A stretch of DNA of 36,814 nucleotides. Origin: Planctomycetota bacterium. GTDB lineage: Bacteria > Planctomycetota > UBA1135. Below the pieces are notes generated by a model, which ran no database searches, was not told the origin of the DNA, and was given only the letters and a program-made list of their open reading frames with translations. Positions 1 through 8,582 of the stretch are shown here, one piece after another. The position numbers were made by a program, and so were the translations under genes. Position 1 is the first letter of the stretch. Each line of letters starts with the position of its first letter. The stretch spans positions 1 through 36,814 of the forward strand of contig PAHY01000040.1 of NCBI GenBank assembly GCA_002705055.1, in the 5' to 3' direction.

Positions 1-153
1 AGATCGCGCTCGGCGGAGGGGCAGCCGAAGCGCGGGCAGAAGGGTGGGTGAAACAAGAAGCGTCCTCCAGGTGGGTTCACCTAGAGGACGCTTTGGGAAG
101 TCAAAGGTTACCGGTCGACTCGAGAATCGAGCCCACTCATGGGGGTCAGACTC
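1..153 (-). repeat. Left copy of ~153-bp terminator-bearing dispersed repeat
   Basis: Read on the minus strand, these bases match 36632-36784 read on the plus strand with about 7 differences in 153 by hand alignment. In both copies the repeat starts at the stop codon of the adjacent gene (here TAG at 156-154) with the sequence TCTGACCCCC, and it ends at AGCGCGATCT. Identity covers the flanks as well as the hairpin, so this is a true repeat and not just two similar terminators. The window begins at the repeat, so the outer boundary of this copy cannot be seen. No transposase or target-site duplication is visible. Confidence 0.9.
51..93 (-). terminator. Intrinsic terminator after the multihaem cytochrome gene
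   Basis: Arms at 58-71 and 80-93 form a 14-bp stem with one G-U type pair around an 8-nt loop. On the minus strand the stem is followed by CTTGTTT (57-51), a U-rich tail. The hairpin lies about 60 nt downstream of the cytochrome stop codon and is embedded in the repeat at 1-153. Confidence 0.8.
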
Positions 154-2436
154 CTATTGCTGCGTCGCGCGCAGCAGCGCCTCGACACGCCGGTCCTGGG
201 GGAAGAGGCGCTGCAGCGTCTCCGCCTGAACACGCGCCGCCTGCTTCTCGCCCTGCTCAAGCAGGAGGTTGGCGTAGAAGCTGCGCAGATCGAAGTCGCC
301 GGGGTGGCGCATCAGCGCGTTCTCCAGCACCGAGGCCGCGACTCCGGCCTGGCCGTCATCGTGCAGCGCGACGGCGTGGACGAAGGCAAAGCGCGGGTCT
401 TCGGGGGCGAAGCGCGCCGCCTTCTCGAGTGCGCTGAGCGCCGCCGCGCGTTGCCCTTGGCGCACCAGGAGCAGGCCCAGGGCGTGATGCGCCGCGGCGG
501 CCTGCGGTTCGGCCGCGATCAGCGCTTCCAGCACCTTGCGCCCGTCGTCTTCGCGGCCCTGCGACCGGTACAGATCGGCAAGGTTGACGGCTGCGCCGAC
601 GAAGCGCGGTTCGAACGCGAGCGCGCGCTGGTAGGCAGCCTCGGCGGCGGCCACTTCGCCGCGCGCCAGCTCGAAGAGTCCGCGGTTCAGCCAGGTCTCG
701 GGGCGCTCCGCCGTCGCGTCGAAGCTCTCCAGCAGCTCGGCGTGGGCATCGGCTTCGGCGAGTAGACGCGCGGCCTCGACGCGGACGGCGCGGACCGGAT
801 CCTGGCGCATGGTGCCGACGACCTGGTCGAGCACGTTGCGCTCGGTGCCCTCAAAGCAGCTCAGCGCCGCCAGCCGGATCAGCGGATCGTCTTCGGCCAG
901 GGCCTGCGCGGCCACCGGTAGGCGCGCGCGCAGCGGAGCGGCCGCCAGCGCCTGCAGCGCGCTGGCGCGGACGATGCCGGGCTGGCTGGGGTCCATGACA
1001 ATGCCCGCGAGCGCTTCATCTGCCTGCGGCACTCCGGACCACGCGGCCGCGAAGATCGGACCGAAGTGCGGCTTCTGCCAGCTGGTGTCGCCGTCCCGCG
1101 CCGCGGTGATCTGCTCGCTGGCCCAGGACTGCGAACGATCCTCATGGCAGCTGGTGCAGGCGTCGGGCGAGCCGGTGAGCGGCCCCAGATCCGGGCGCGG
1201 CACCCGGAAGCTGTGATCATGCCGCACGTCGATGCCCATGTAGGTGCGTGTCGGCATATGGCAGGCCACGCAGCTCGCGCCTTCGCTGTCGACCGGGTGA
1301 AAGTGGTGCTCCGGGGTGTCGAAGTGATTCGGGTCGTGGCACTGGGCGCACAGCGCGTTCCCGGGGGCGCGCAGCCGAAGCGAGTGCGGATCGTGGCAGT
1401 CGCTGCAGCGCACGCCGGCCGCGTGCATCTTGCTCTGCAGAAAAGACCCGTGGACGTAGACCTCGTCGCGGATCTGCCCGTCCGGGAAGTAGAGCGGGTC
1501 GCGGATCCACTCCAGCTGATGCGTGTCGAGCAGATGGCCGCCGGGCTCGGCGCCGTCGGTCAGTGGACGCCGGCGGGAATGGCAGGGCGCGCAGCCCTGC
1601 AGCATGCGGTCCGGGCTGGGCGGCGCGCTGCGCTGCGCCGTCGGCATTCCCTCGGCGCGGGTCCAGGCGCCGCCGGAGCGATCGGCAAGATCGACCGTCA
1701 GGCCATACGGAGCTTCGCCGGCCCCGCTCGGATCATCCGGGTTGGCCGCCCAAGCCACGTGCGCGGCGCCCGGTCCATGGCAGGCCTCGCAGGACACATC
1801 CATCTCGTGCCAGCGCGTGTCAAAACGATCTTCCTCGACCTGATAGCCACGGGTCAGGCCGGTCGAGTGGCACTCGGCGCACATCGAGTTCCAGTTCTGT
1901 TCGCGCCCGGTCCAGTGCAGCAGGTCGCCGGGAGGAATCGGTTCGTCCGAGTAAAGGTGGTACCAGCGCTGCCCGCCTTCCTCGGCCGGCCGCGCATCCC
2001 AGCAGAAGGGCAGCACCTGCAGGCGCCCGCCCGGGGCGGCCACCAGGTACTGCTGCAGCGGCTCGACGCCGAAGACGTGGACGAGCGCAAACTCGGTCAG
2101 CGCACCATCCGCGCCCTGCGTCTCCACCAGCCAGCTGCCGTCGCGCTGAAAGAAGCGCGCCGTGGTCTCGAAATGGGTGAAGCGGGCATCATTGAAATCG
2201 CCCAGCACCGTCTCGGCGCTGACCTCCTGCATCGCCAGATCGTGATGCGAACCCTCCCAGAGCGCGTGCTCCTGCGGGTGACAGCTCGCGCACTGCGCCG
2301 CACCCACGTACGCGCCGTGCTCGGTGGCCGCGAGCGCAGCGTGGGTCGAGGCCGGCTCCTCGCCACAGCGCGCGAGCAGCACCACGAGGGCAGCCCCGCC
2401 GCACGCGGCAAGAGCGCGGAATGCGGACGCCTGCAT
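154..2436 (-). CDS. Exported octahaem c-type cytochrome with HEAT and TPR repeats
   Basis: The 760-residue protein has an N-terminal hydrophobic export segment (about residues 8-22). Eight CxxCH haem-binding motifs begin at residues 49, 186, 216, 282, 344, 363, 389 and 427. After the last haem come HEAT-like helical repeats (about 470-565) and tetratricopeptide repeats (about 580-750). The haem part resembles the cytochrome c554-like multihaem proteins often found in Planctomycetota and Acidobacteriota; the fused repeats suggest it docks partner proteins. It should act outside the cytoplasmic membrane and needs the cytochrome c maturation system. A Cys at 24 follows Ala-Arg, which is a poor lipobox, so lipidation is doubtful. 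It is the last gene of the minus-strand cluster, 10 nt after the squalene-repeat gene, and is followed by a terminator. The redox partner and substrate are unknown. Confidence 0.9.
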   Translation of the reverse strand: MQASAFRALAACGGAALVVLLARCGEEPASTHAALAATEHGAYVGAAQCASCHPQEHALWEGSHHDLAMQEVSAETVLGDFNDARFTHFETTARFFQRDGSWLVETQGADGALTEFALVHVFGVEPLQQYLVAAPGGRLQVLPFCWDARPAEEGGQRWYHLYSDEPIPPGDLLHWTGREQNWNSMCAECHSTGLTRGYQVEEDRFDTRWHEMDVSCEACHGPGAAHVAWAANPDDPSGAGEAPYGLTVDLADRSGGAWTRAEGMPTAQRSAPPSPDRMLQGCAPCHSRRRPLTDGAEPGGHLLDTHQLEWIRDPLYFPDGQIRDEVYVHGSFLQSKMHAAGVRCSDCHDPHSLRLRAPGNALCAQCHDPNHFDTPEHHFHPVDSEGASCVACHMPTRTYMGIDVRHDHSFRVPRPDLGPLTGSPDACTSCHEDRSQSWASEQITAARDGDTSWQKPHFGPIFAAAWSGVPQADEALAGIVMDPSQPGIVRASALQALAAAPLRARLPVAAQALAEDDPLIRLAALSCFEGTERNVLDQVVGTMRQDPVRAVRVEAARLLAEADAHAELLESFDATAERPETWLNRGLFELARGEVAAAEAAYQRALAFEPRFVGAAVNLADLYRSQGREDDGRKVLEALIAAEPQAAAAHHALGLLLVRQGQRAAALSALEKAARFAPEDPRFAFVHAVALHDDGQAGVAASVLENALMRHPGDFDLRSFYANLLLEQGEKQAARVQAETLQRLFPQDRRVEALLRATQQ

Positions 2437-2446
2437 GCGGCGTACT

Positions 2447-3625
2447 CTAGCGGCTCGAATTGCTGGGGGCGCGCTCGGGGACCCGGCTCAGCGCCATGAT
2501 TGCGTAAGCGGTGCCATAAGGCTTGTGGTAGCTGTACAGCGGATAGTCCCAGAAGCTGCCGTCCGGCTGGCGACAGAGCAGAACGGCGCTCACCAGATCC
2601 TTGCCGTTGCGGATGCGATCCACCTCCGGCAGCTGCTCCATCATCATGGCCGCGTACATGTGGCCATAGAGGTAGAAGTAGCCGGAGACCCCGTAGTGCG
2701 ATTCATGGGGGATCGGTCGGCGCAGGCCGGCGATCTGGAAGCGCGCGTGGGTGCGCAGCAGCGCCTCGAGCGCGTTCTCAATCCGTTCGGCATCCAGCTC
2801 ACGGCCGAATAGTCGCAGGGCCTCGAGGCAGACCGGCACCCGGCAGGCCGCCCCCTTGATGTGGTTCACGCTGGTATGCGGCGACTGCCGCCACAGCTCG
2901 CCATAGGTGAAGGCCTGCATCGGCGTCTCGCAACGCGCGACCGAATCGACAGCGCGATCGATCATCCGCTGCGGCAGCTCGAGGCCCAGCTCCCGTGCCC
3001 GCGCGAGCCCGATCAGGCAGGTCGCGGTGGTGAAGCTCATCGAGGTGAAGCTCGGCGGGTGGGTGACCGGGGAATCGAGGCTGAGGTAACCCCAGCCGCC
3101 GTCGAGCGCCTGGTACTCCTTGAGCTTGACGATCAGGCGCTCGCAGGCGGCGCGAATCGCCGGCATGCGCGCATCCTGCGGGTGGGCCAGCGCGTACTCG
3201 GCCAGCGCGCGCAGGCCATAGCCAAAAGCCCACACGCTGTAGTGTTCCATGTCGTTCGCGCGCTTCACTTCGTGCTGGGCGATCAGCGCGTCGACGCCGC
3301 GCGACAGCGCCTTGGCGACGGCGGCGTCCGCTTCCATGCCGCTGTCCATCAGCGCCATCACGCACAGCCCGGTGGTCGCGACGCGGAAGGCGTTGTGGCT
3401 GCCGGGAATGTCCGCCAGGACCTCGATCGGCCGCGGCGAGCGATGGCTGCCCCAGCTGCCATCCTCGTTCTGGTTCTTGACCAGCCATTGCACGCCGCCG
3501 GCGATCGCCGCGCTGCGCGTCACGTTGAGATGTTCCGCCTCGTCGCGCTGCTGCGCGACGTCGAGGTGGGGAGCCAGGGGCTCCTGGGGCGCCGCGAGAG
3601 CGCCCAGCAGGAGGATGGCCAGCAT
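2447..3625 (-). CDS. Exported prenyltransferase/squalene-cyclase-repeat protein
   Basis: This 392-residue protein starts with a short signal peptide (hydrophobic 2-12, likely cleavage after Ala-Ala at 11-12). The rest is a helical alpha/alpha-barrel type sequence with QW-like motifs: NQNEDGSWG near 51-59, QALDGGWG near 172-179, and RQPDGSFWD near the C-terminus. These motifs are the structural signature of the squalene/hopene cyclase and prenyltransferase repeat fold. I see no DxDD catalytic acid motif and the protein is exported and shorter than a typical ~650-residue cyclase, so it is unlikely to be a real hopene cyclase. Planctomycetota carry many such exported repeat proteins of unknown role. 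The start codon abuts the stop of the upstream adaptor gene (TAG then ATG), so translation is probably coupled. Confidence 0.8.
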   Translation of the reverse strand: MLAILLLGALAAPQEPLAPHLDVAQQRDEAEHLNVTRSAAIAGGVQWLVKNQNEDGSWGSHRSPRPIEVLADIPGSHNAFRVATTGLCVMALMDSGMEADAAVAKALSRGVDALIAQHEVKRANDMEHYSVWAFGYGLRALAEYALAHPQDARMPAIRAACERLIVKLKEYQALDGGWGYLSLDSPVTHPPSFTSMSFTTATCLIGLARARELGLELPQRMIDRAVDSVARCETPMQAFTYGELWRQSPHTSVNHIKGAACRVPVCLEALRLFGRELDAERIENALEALLRTHARFQIAGLRRPIPHESHYGVSGYFYLYGHMYAAMMMEQLPEVDRIRNGKDLVSAVLLCRQPDGSFWDYPLYSYHKPYGTAYAIMALSRVPERAPSNSSR

Positions 3626-4840
3626 CTAACTCTCCTTGCGGAAGCGGATCGTCACGGAGTCACCAGGAACGAGTTCCGGATGCTCGCCGTCAAGGATCAC
3701 TTTGGCCTTGTGCCCGCCGGGGCCGGAGAAGCGTTCGACCTGGAGCTTGCCGCTGAGGTGGATACCGCGGCGCAGGTTGACCACTTCCACCGACTGGCCG
3801 TCACGCACAACTTCAAATTCCATCGCGCTCAGCTTCTTCTGTGCCATGACCTTGCCGGAGCTGACAACCGAAAAAGCCACCCGACGGTTCTGCAGCGTGC
3901 CGCCCATCTCGTGGCGAGTCGAGCCAGCGTCGGCGATGCCGCCGTGCAGCAGCAGACCGCGGCGCGGCGCGCGCAGCTGCAGCTGTTCGGCATCATTGCG
4001 CAGCTGCTCGAGGTGCTGGCGGGCGTCCCGCAGATCGCGCTCCGCCTTCTCCAGCCCGGCCTCGAGGGAGTGGCGACCCAGGCGCGCGTTGGTCCGCGCC
4101 TGGTCCATTGCCATTTCCGCTTCGCGGACGGCGACCTCGCGCGACTGGCCAATCCGCTGCCAGTCAGTCTCGCGGGTGAAGGCGGCCTGGCGCTCCTGCA
4201 GCTCAGCCGAGAAGCGCGAGCGCTCCAGGTTGCGGCGCGAACGCTTCAGCACGATCTCCTCGGTGGCATCGGTCAGCTCGTCGGCGGTGTACATCGCTTC
4301 CAGCTGCATCAGCTCGTCGAGCGCGTCTTCCAGGCCGTGCTCGCGGTACATCGCGCTGAGCATCTGGTTAGCCTCGCGGTGCTCGAGTTCAAACTCGGTC
4401 CAGGCTTCCATTTCCTGGTGAGCCCGCTGCAGCGCCATCTCCTTCTTGTGCAGGTCCCATTCGGTGGACTGCTGCTGCATTTCGGCGCGGACGCGTGCCG
4501 CGTGCAGCTTGTGCTCGGCCGATTCCAGCGCAAGCTCGGCCGCCTCCAGCTGCTTGCGCAGCGAACGCAGGTCAAGACGGGCGAGCGGCTGTCCTTCCTC
4601 CACCCAGGTGCCGTGCGGCACGACTTCCTCGAGCAGCATCTGCCCCGAGTAAGCGCGCAGCCAGGGCATCAGCTCGACGCCCTCGGCGGGGACGATGTTG
4701 GCGGCCCCCAGGTTGACGTATTCGACTTCCGCTTCCTGAGCCGGTTCCTGTTCGGCGGCGGGCTCCTGCCAGGTCGGCGAAGCGAGCAGGGGCAGGCCGA
4801 TCAGCGCGGCCAGAGCGACGGTGGGAGAGAGGACATGCAT
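3626..4840 (-). CDS. HlyD/RND-type periplasmic adaptor-like protein
   Basis: From the ATG at 4840 the protein has 404 residues and begins with a signal peptide (MHVLSPTVALAALIG...). A biotinyl/lipoyl-like half motif (GTWVEEGQPLARLDLRS) follows at about residues 63-79. A long charged coiled-coil hairpin spans roughly 80-290, and then the second lipoyl half (LRAPRRGLLLHGG) and a beta-barrel region. This order is that of membrane fusion proteins of efflux or secretion pumps. No ABC, RND or MFS pump or outer-membrane channel is encoded in the window, so its partner is unknown. An in-frame ATG at 4888 would overlap the upstream gene and put 16 polar residues before the signal peptide, so 4840 is preferred. 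It lies 19 nt after the DUF1028 gene. Confidence 0.8.
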   Translation of the reverse strand: MHVLSPTVALAALIGLPLLASPTWQEPAAEQEPAQEAEVEYVNLGAANIVPAEGVELMPWLRAYSGQMLLEEVVPHGTWVEEGQPLARLDLRSLRKQLEAAELALESAEHKLHAARVRAEMQQQSTEWDLHKKEMALQRAHQEMEAWTEFELEHREANQMLSAMYREHGLEDALDELMQLEAMYTADELTDATEEIVLKRSRRNLERSRFSAELQERQAAFTRETDWQRIGQSREVAVREAEMAMDQARTNARLGRHSLEAGLEKAERDLRDARQHLEQLRNDAEQLQLRAPRRGLLLHGGIADAGSTRHEMGGTLQNRRVAFSVVSSGKVMAQKKLSAMEFEVVRDGQSVEVVNLRRGIHLSGKLQVERFSGPGGHKAKVILDGEHPELVPGDSVTIRFRKES

Positions 4841-4859
4841 GACAGGGGTGGATTCGAGG

Positions 4860-7175
4860 TCAGGGGAGAATGTGAAGCGCCTGGGCATTGCTGATGCCGA
4901 CGCGGCCGCCCTCTTGCAGGACGGCGGAGAGCGAAAGGGTGCGTCCGACGAGGCCGGGCAGGCCGAGCTGGCCGGGGGCGAAGCTGAGGTCGATGCTCGC
5001 CACGCCCTGCGAGAGCGTGCCGACCAGATCGGCGTAGTTCCCCTGACCCGCGAGCGAGCGCACGATCGGGGTGAATCGATTGGCGCGCAGCGGCAGCACC
5101 AGGCTCAGGCTGGCGACGCGCGTGCCGAAGCCAGGATCGCCCACCAGCACTTCGTAGCTGGCCGCCTGGAAGCCGGAAGACTGCAGGTCGTAGGAAATCA
5201 CGCCCCCGGCCGCGGCCGAGACTTCGTTTATGCGGGCGGTCAGCACCTGGCGTCCCAGCTCCGCCATGGACCAGGCGCGGCCCTGCGCGCCGTCGGTGAC
5301 GACCAGCATCTCCGCGACCGTCGGGTAGTTCGCTTCGGCGCCGCGGGTGGAGGCCGACAGCCAGGTGTTGGTGGGGACGGCGCCGGGCATCAGGCCGAGG
5401 GGGGACCAGTTTCCTGCGGCATCGCGCTCGAAGAGCTGCTTTTCGATGAGCACATCATTCCAGACGACCAGCCGCTGATCGCCTTCAAACAGCGTGGCCT
5501 GAGCGACCCCGTCGGCCACGCCCGGCACCTGTTCGGCCGGCAGCCAATGCGCGCGCGGCGCGCGTCGGGTCGAACGGTAGAGCTCGTGGCCGCCGTTCTG
5601 CTCAGAGACGAAGTAGAGTTCGAGGCCGTTGCGCGAGACGTACGGTGACTGCTCGCCGGTGTCCGAGTTCAGCTCGAGGCACAGCTCCGGCGTCTCAAAC
5701 GGATCGGTGATGGCGTCGCGCTCGGCGCTGTAGAGGCGGCGGATGTTGTCCGCCGGGTCGACCGCCGAGAAGATCAGCTCCAGTTCGTCGTCGGCGACCC
5801 AGAGGTCGCGCAGGGCAAAGCCGGGGATGCCATCGAGCGGCACGATCTCACTGTCGTACTGCTGGGTCTGCGCGTTCAGGCTGCTGGCGATCAGTTCATA
5901 GGGCGCGCCCGGCGCCGGCCGCGCGATCGAGTACACCTTGGCGGCGGAGACCGCGTAGCCGTTGCGCAGGTCGATATCCGGCAGGCCGGGGAACAGCGGG
6001 GCGGCGGGCTCGGCGAGCGGCGCCACCGGCGGCGGCAGGACCTGCAGGCTCTGCGCCGGCCACAGTAGCGCTAGGTAGCCGGAGCCATCATCGACGCGGA
6101 AGGCAAAGCTCTCGCGGCCCGGGCGATCGCCGGACTGGACATCCACGCTGTAGCTGCCGTCCTGGTGATCGATCACGTTGACGAGCTGCGCGTCGCCCAG
6201 CGAACCATCCTGGTGCTCGAGAGCGATCGTCGCGCCGCCCTGCGTCAGCGCCACGCCCTCGATGTCGTACAGCTCGACGTGGTAGCGCACCACTTCGGGG
6301 GCCAGCGCGGAGACCTGCAGCTTCTGCGGAATGACCAGCGAGTGGACCGCATCCGGCTTGCCGGCTTTGTCGAGGCGCCACTGGTCGTACTCGGCCCGCA
6401 TCAGCCCGATTGGCTCGGGATCGTTCGCGTCGAGGTTCTTGATGTTGATGGTCAGGTAGAAGGCGCCGCGACCACAGCCCAGGTTCATATCGCAGTCCTT
6501 CTTCGGGTCGCCCGGGCGGGCGAGCAGGAAGTAGGCGCAGTAAGCGCTGTGGGTGAAGTTGGGCGGCGGAGCACCGCAGCTGTCGGGCGCGCCGGTGGTG
6601 CAGGAGCAGCGACCGTCGCCGCCGGCCAGGTGGGCGGCCTCCATCGCCACCATGACCTTGTCCGCCAGATCGCCCGGGGTGCTGAGGATCGCGGCCTCGC
6701 AATCATCCACCACCGGCTGACCGGCCAGCACGTTGCCCTGAATGGCATAGACCAGATCGCCGACCTGGCCGGTGACGCCACCTGCCCAGGCGCCGGCGCC
6801 CGTGCCGGTGAAGGTCAGCGCGCGGCCTTCAAGATCGACCATGCCGTACTGGCGCAGGCGCACCGCGCTGTCGCGGTCCTTGATGATCTCAAGAATCTGA
6901 TCGGGCGAGAGGCCATCCAGCATCTCGTTGTGGATGACCAGCCGGTTGCCGATGCTGTCCAGATAGCTCTGCGCCGCAGCCACGCCCACGCCGGGGATCA
7001 CGACCGGAGTCGCTTTGCGCAGGTTGAAGTTGGGAAGGCAGGTGGCCGAGGCCACGCAGACCTCGCCGGTGCGCGTGTTGACGATGACGATCGACCAGGT
7101 CGCGAGAGCCTGCGCGCAAAGCAAGAGGGTGGCGAGTGCTACCGCGAGAGGGAGTCGAAGGAGGCGCGAATGCAC
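4860..7175 (-). CDS. Exported DUF1028 (Ntn-hydrolase fold) protein, copy 1
   Basis: The 771-residue protein has a signal peptide ending in Ala-Leu-Ala at 23-25; the DUF1028 domain starts immediately with TWSIV at Thr26 and runs to about 215 (conserved VVIPGVGVA, GAWAGGVTGQ, YAIQGNVLAG). DUF1028 (COG3342) belongs to the Ntn-hydrolase superfamily, where an N-terminal Thr, Ser or Cys is the nucleophile. Signal-peptide cleavage would therefore expose the threonine; that is inference. After the domain come a Cys-containing linker (CSC, DSCG), a beta-sandwich-like segment (about 290-390), a WD40-like propeller portion with a clear repeat near 545-565 (LELYFVSEQNGGHELYR), and a C-terminal beta domain. 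It is a clear paralogue of the protein at 8583-10880 over its whole length. Substrate unknown. Confidence 0.85.
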   Translation of the reverse strand: MHSRLLRLPLAVALATLLLCAQALATWSIVIVNTRTGEVCVASATCLPNFNLRKATPVVIPGVGVAAAQSYLDSIGNRLVIHNEMLDGLSPDQILEIIKDRDSAVRLRQYGMVDLEGRALTFTGTGAGAWAGGVTGQVGDLVYAIQGNVLAGQPVVDDCEAAILSTPGDLADKVMVAMEAAHLAGGDGRCSCTTGAPDSCGAPPPNFTHSAYCAYFLLARPGDPKKDCDMNLGCGRGAFYLTINIKNLDANDPEPIGLMRAEYDQWRLDKAGKPDAVHSLVIPQKLQVSALAPEVVRYHVELYDIEGVALTQGGATIALEHQDGSLGDAQLVNVIDHQDGSYSVDVQSGDRPGRESFAFRVDDGSGYLALLWPAQSLQVLPPPVAPLAEPAAPLFPGLPDIDLRNGYAVSAAKVYSIARPAPGAPYELIASSLNAQTQQYDSEIVPLDGIPGFALRDLWVADDELELIFSAVDPADNIRRLYSAERDAITDPFETPELCLELNSDTGEQSPYVSRNGLELYFVSEQNGGHELYRSTRRAPRAHWLPAEQVPGVADGVAQATLFEGDQRLVVWNDVLIEKQLFERDAAGNWSPLGLMPGAVPTNTWLSASTRGAEANYPTVAEMLVVTDGAQGRAWSMAELGRQVLTARINEVSAAAGGVISYDLQSSGFQAASYEVLVGDPGFGTRVASLSLVLPLRANRFTPIVRSLAGQGNYADLVGTLSQGVASIDLSFAPGQLGLPGLVGRTLSLSAVLQEGGRVGISNAQALHILP

Positions 7176-7217
7176 GCTCCTACTCTACCCCGTGTGCGCA
7201 GGCTCTTGGGCCGCCTG

Positions 7218-8369
7218 CTAGCGGCGAGGGAGCGAGTTTTCCGCCCACGCAAGGAAGGCGAGGTGCAGTTCCTCGCCGCCTTGGTCGAAGGCTGCCAGCA
7301 GCTCTTGCTGGAACAGCTTCGAACGCTTGTCCTGGGGGAGTGCGGCGTGGTCGGTCCCGCGCATGCCTGCCAGGACCCGGAGAAGTTTCGTGCGGTTGGA
7401 CTGCTGCTCTGCAGCCGCCTGATCGTCGAACAGGAACTCCATGACGGCCCAGGCGTAAGCGTAATCCGCACGGGCGAACTGCTCGTGGGTACGCAGCAGC
7501 AGCGCGTCGATGCGCTGGCGGGTGTCGAGCTTCTTGCGCTTCGACTTCGACTTCCATTCCCTCTGCATCTTGCCGACCGCGTTGTGAATGATCTTGGGCC
7601 AGTTGCCGGGGGCGTTGGAAGAGTCGTTCATGGCCTCGCCGATGCCAGCGAAGACGCCGTAGCCGTGGATCGTGGTCTTGAGCGCGGCGCGGTCGTGATA
7701 GACGAGCGCGGCGGGGCGCTTCAGCGCGCGTCGCTCGATCATGCCGGCGAGTCCTTCCTCGAGAAACTCGGGCGCGCCGTAGCCCGACCAAGAGCTTGCC
7801 CAGCCGGCGAGCAGCACCGCCACTTCGTGCACGGCGCGCGTCGGCAGGGAATCGAGCTTCTCGGCCGAAGAGTTGAGCAGCACCGTCGGGGGCAGGTTCC
7901 AGTGCGCGGAACCCATGCCGTTCGCGCCACTCAGGAGGTAGGCGGGTGGCGCGGCGACGCCGCAGCGCTGCGCTCCTTCGTGGAGCAGCTCCCAGTAATC
8001 GACCAGGGTCTGACTGCGATCGCTGGCGATGACCCGGATCACGGCGCCATCGGGAAGAAAACTCGTGTCCAGCAGTTCGTCGGCGGCCTGCCAGGCAGCC
8101 TCGAGCGCAGGGGCAAGCGCTTCGAAGGTCTTGCGATCGTCAGACCAGAGTTCGAGCCGCCCCCAGGACTGCAGCTGCACGCCTTCGTGCGCGAAGCGCG
8201 CCTCCCATTCTTCGACTGTCTTGGGGTGCCAGTCGCGCAGCGCCGCCGCAGCCGAGGGAACTTCGGGGGCGGCGGCTGCGTGCGGGCCTGCCTCGGTGGC
8301 AGGTGTGATGGCTTCGGATTGGAGGGCGCAACAAAGCGCGCCCCACGACAGGGTCAAACTGAGAAGCAT
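7218..8369 (-). CDS. Exported protein with a degenerate gluzincin-type metallopeptidase motif
   Basis: This 383-residue protein has a signal peptide (about residues 1-16). Residues 180-206 read VHEVAV...PEFLEEGLAG, the layout of the peptidase MA/gluzincin helix pair (HExxH, then a Glu about 20 residues later in an EEG context). The second zinc-binding His is replaced by Val185, so the enzyme may be inactive or use another ligand. I recognise no other domain. The gene sits between two DUF1028 paralogues in the same direction, 42 nt upstream of copy 1. The 213-nt gap before it (8370-8582) may carry its own promoter, but I see no convincing box and no strong terminator there. Assignment to the peptidase fold is a guess from one motif. 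Confidence 0.65.
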   Translation of the reverse strand: MLLSLTLSWGALCCALQSEAITPATEAGPHAAAAPEVPSAAAALRDWHPKTVEEWEARFAHEGVQLQSWGRLELWSDDRKTFEALAPALEAAWQAADELLDTSFLPDGAVIRVIASDRSQTLVDYWELLHEGAQRCGVAAPPAYLLSGANGMGSAHWNLPPTVLLNSSAEKLDSLPTRAVHEVAVLLAGWASSWSGYGAPEFLEEGLAGMIERRALKRPAALVYHDRAALKTTIHGYGVFAGIGEAMNDSSNAPGNWPKIIHNAVGKMQREWKSKSKRKKLDTRQRIDALLLRTHEQFARADYAYAWAVMEFLFDDQAAAEQQSNRTKLLRVLAGMRGTDHAALPQDKRSKLFQQELLAAFDQGGEELHLAFLAWAENSLPRR

Positions 8370-8582
8370 GGTGGTGGAGCGAAAATGAAGGGTTGTGTCG
8401 AGTCGCGCAGCGCGCGTCTCGGGTACTCAACGCCGACTCCACCCGGAAGTTTGGTAACAACTCGGTGAAAAGACCGTGTGCATCCAGGGGGACTGGCGCA
8501 ACGGCATCTCTGCCGCACTTCCTGTTACGGAAGCGCGGCGCACCTGGTTGCAGCTTTTTCGCTGCGCGATCTCGCTCCGGGC

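Noticed and set aside
44..437. Short ORFs inside the left repeat (MGETRSVLQ...), also present in the right repeat
   Set aside because: The similar peptides follow from the DNA repeat. The frame runs through the terminator hairpin and diverges past the repeat edge, so it is not a conserved gene.
2447..3625. A hopanoid cyclase
   Set aside because: It has a signal peptide, is about half the usual size and lacks a visible DxDD motif.
2861..8468. Very long open frames on the plus strand (for example 2861-4894 and 6165-8468)
   Set aside because: They lie opposite well-supported genes in GC-rich DNA, where antisense frames are often open. Their translations show no domains, signal peptides or typical composition.
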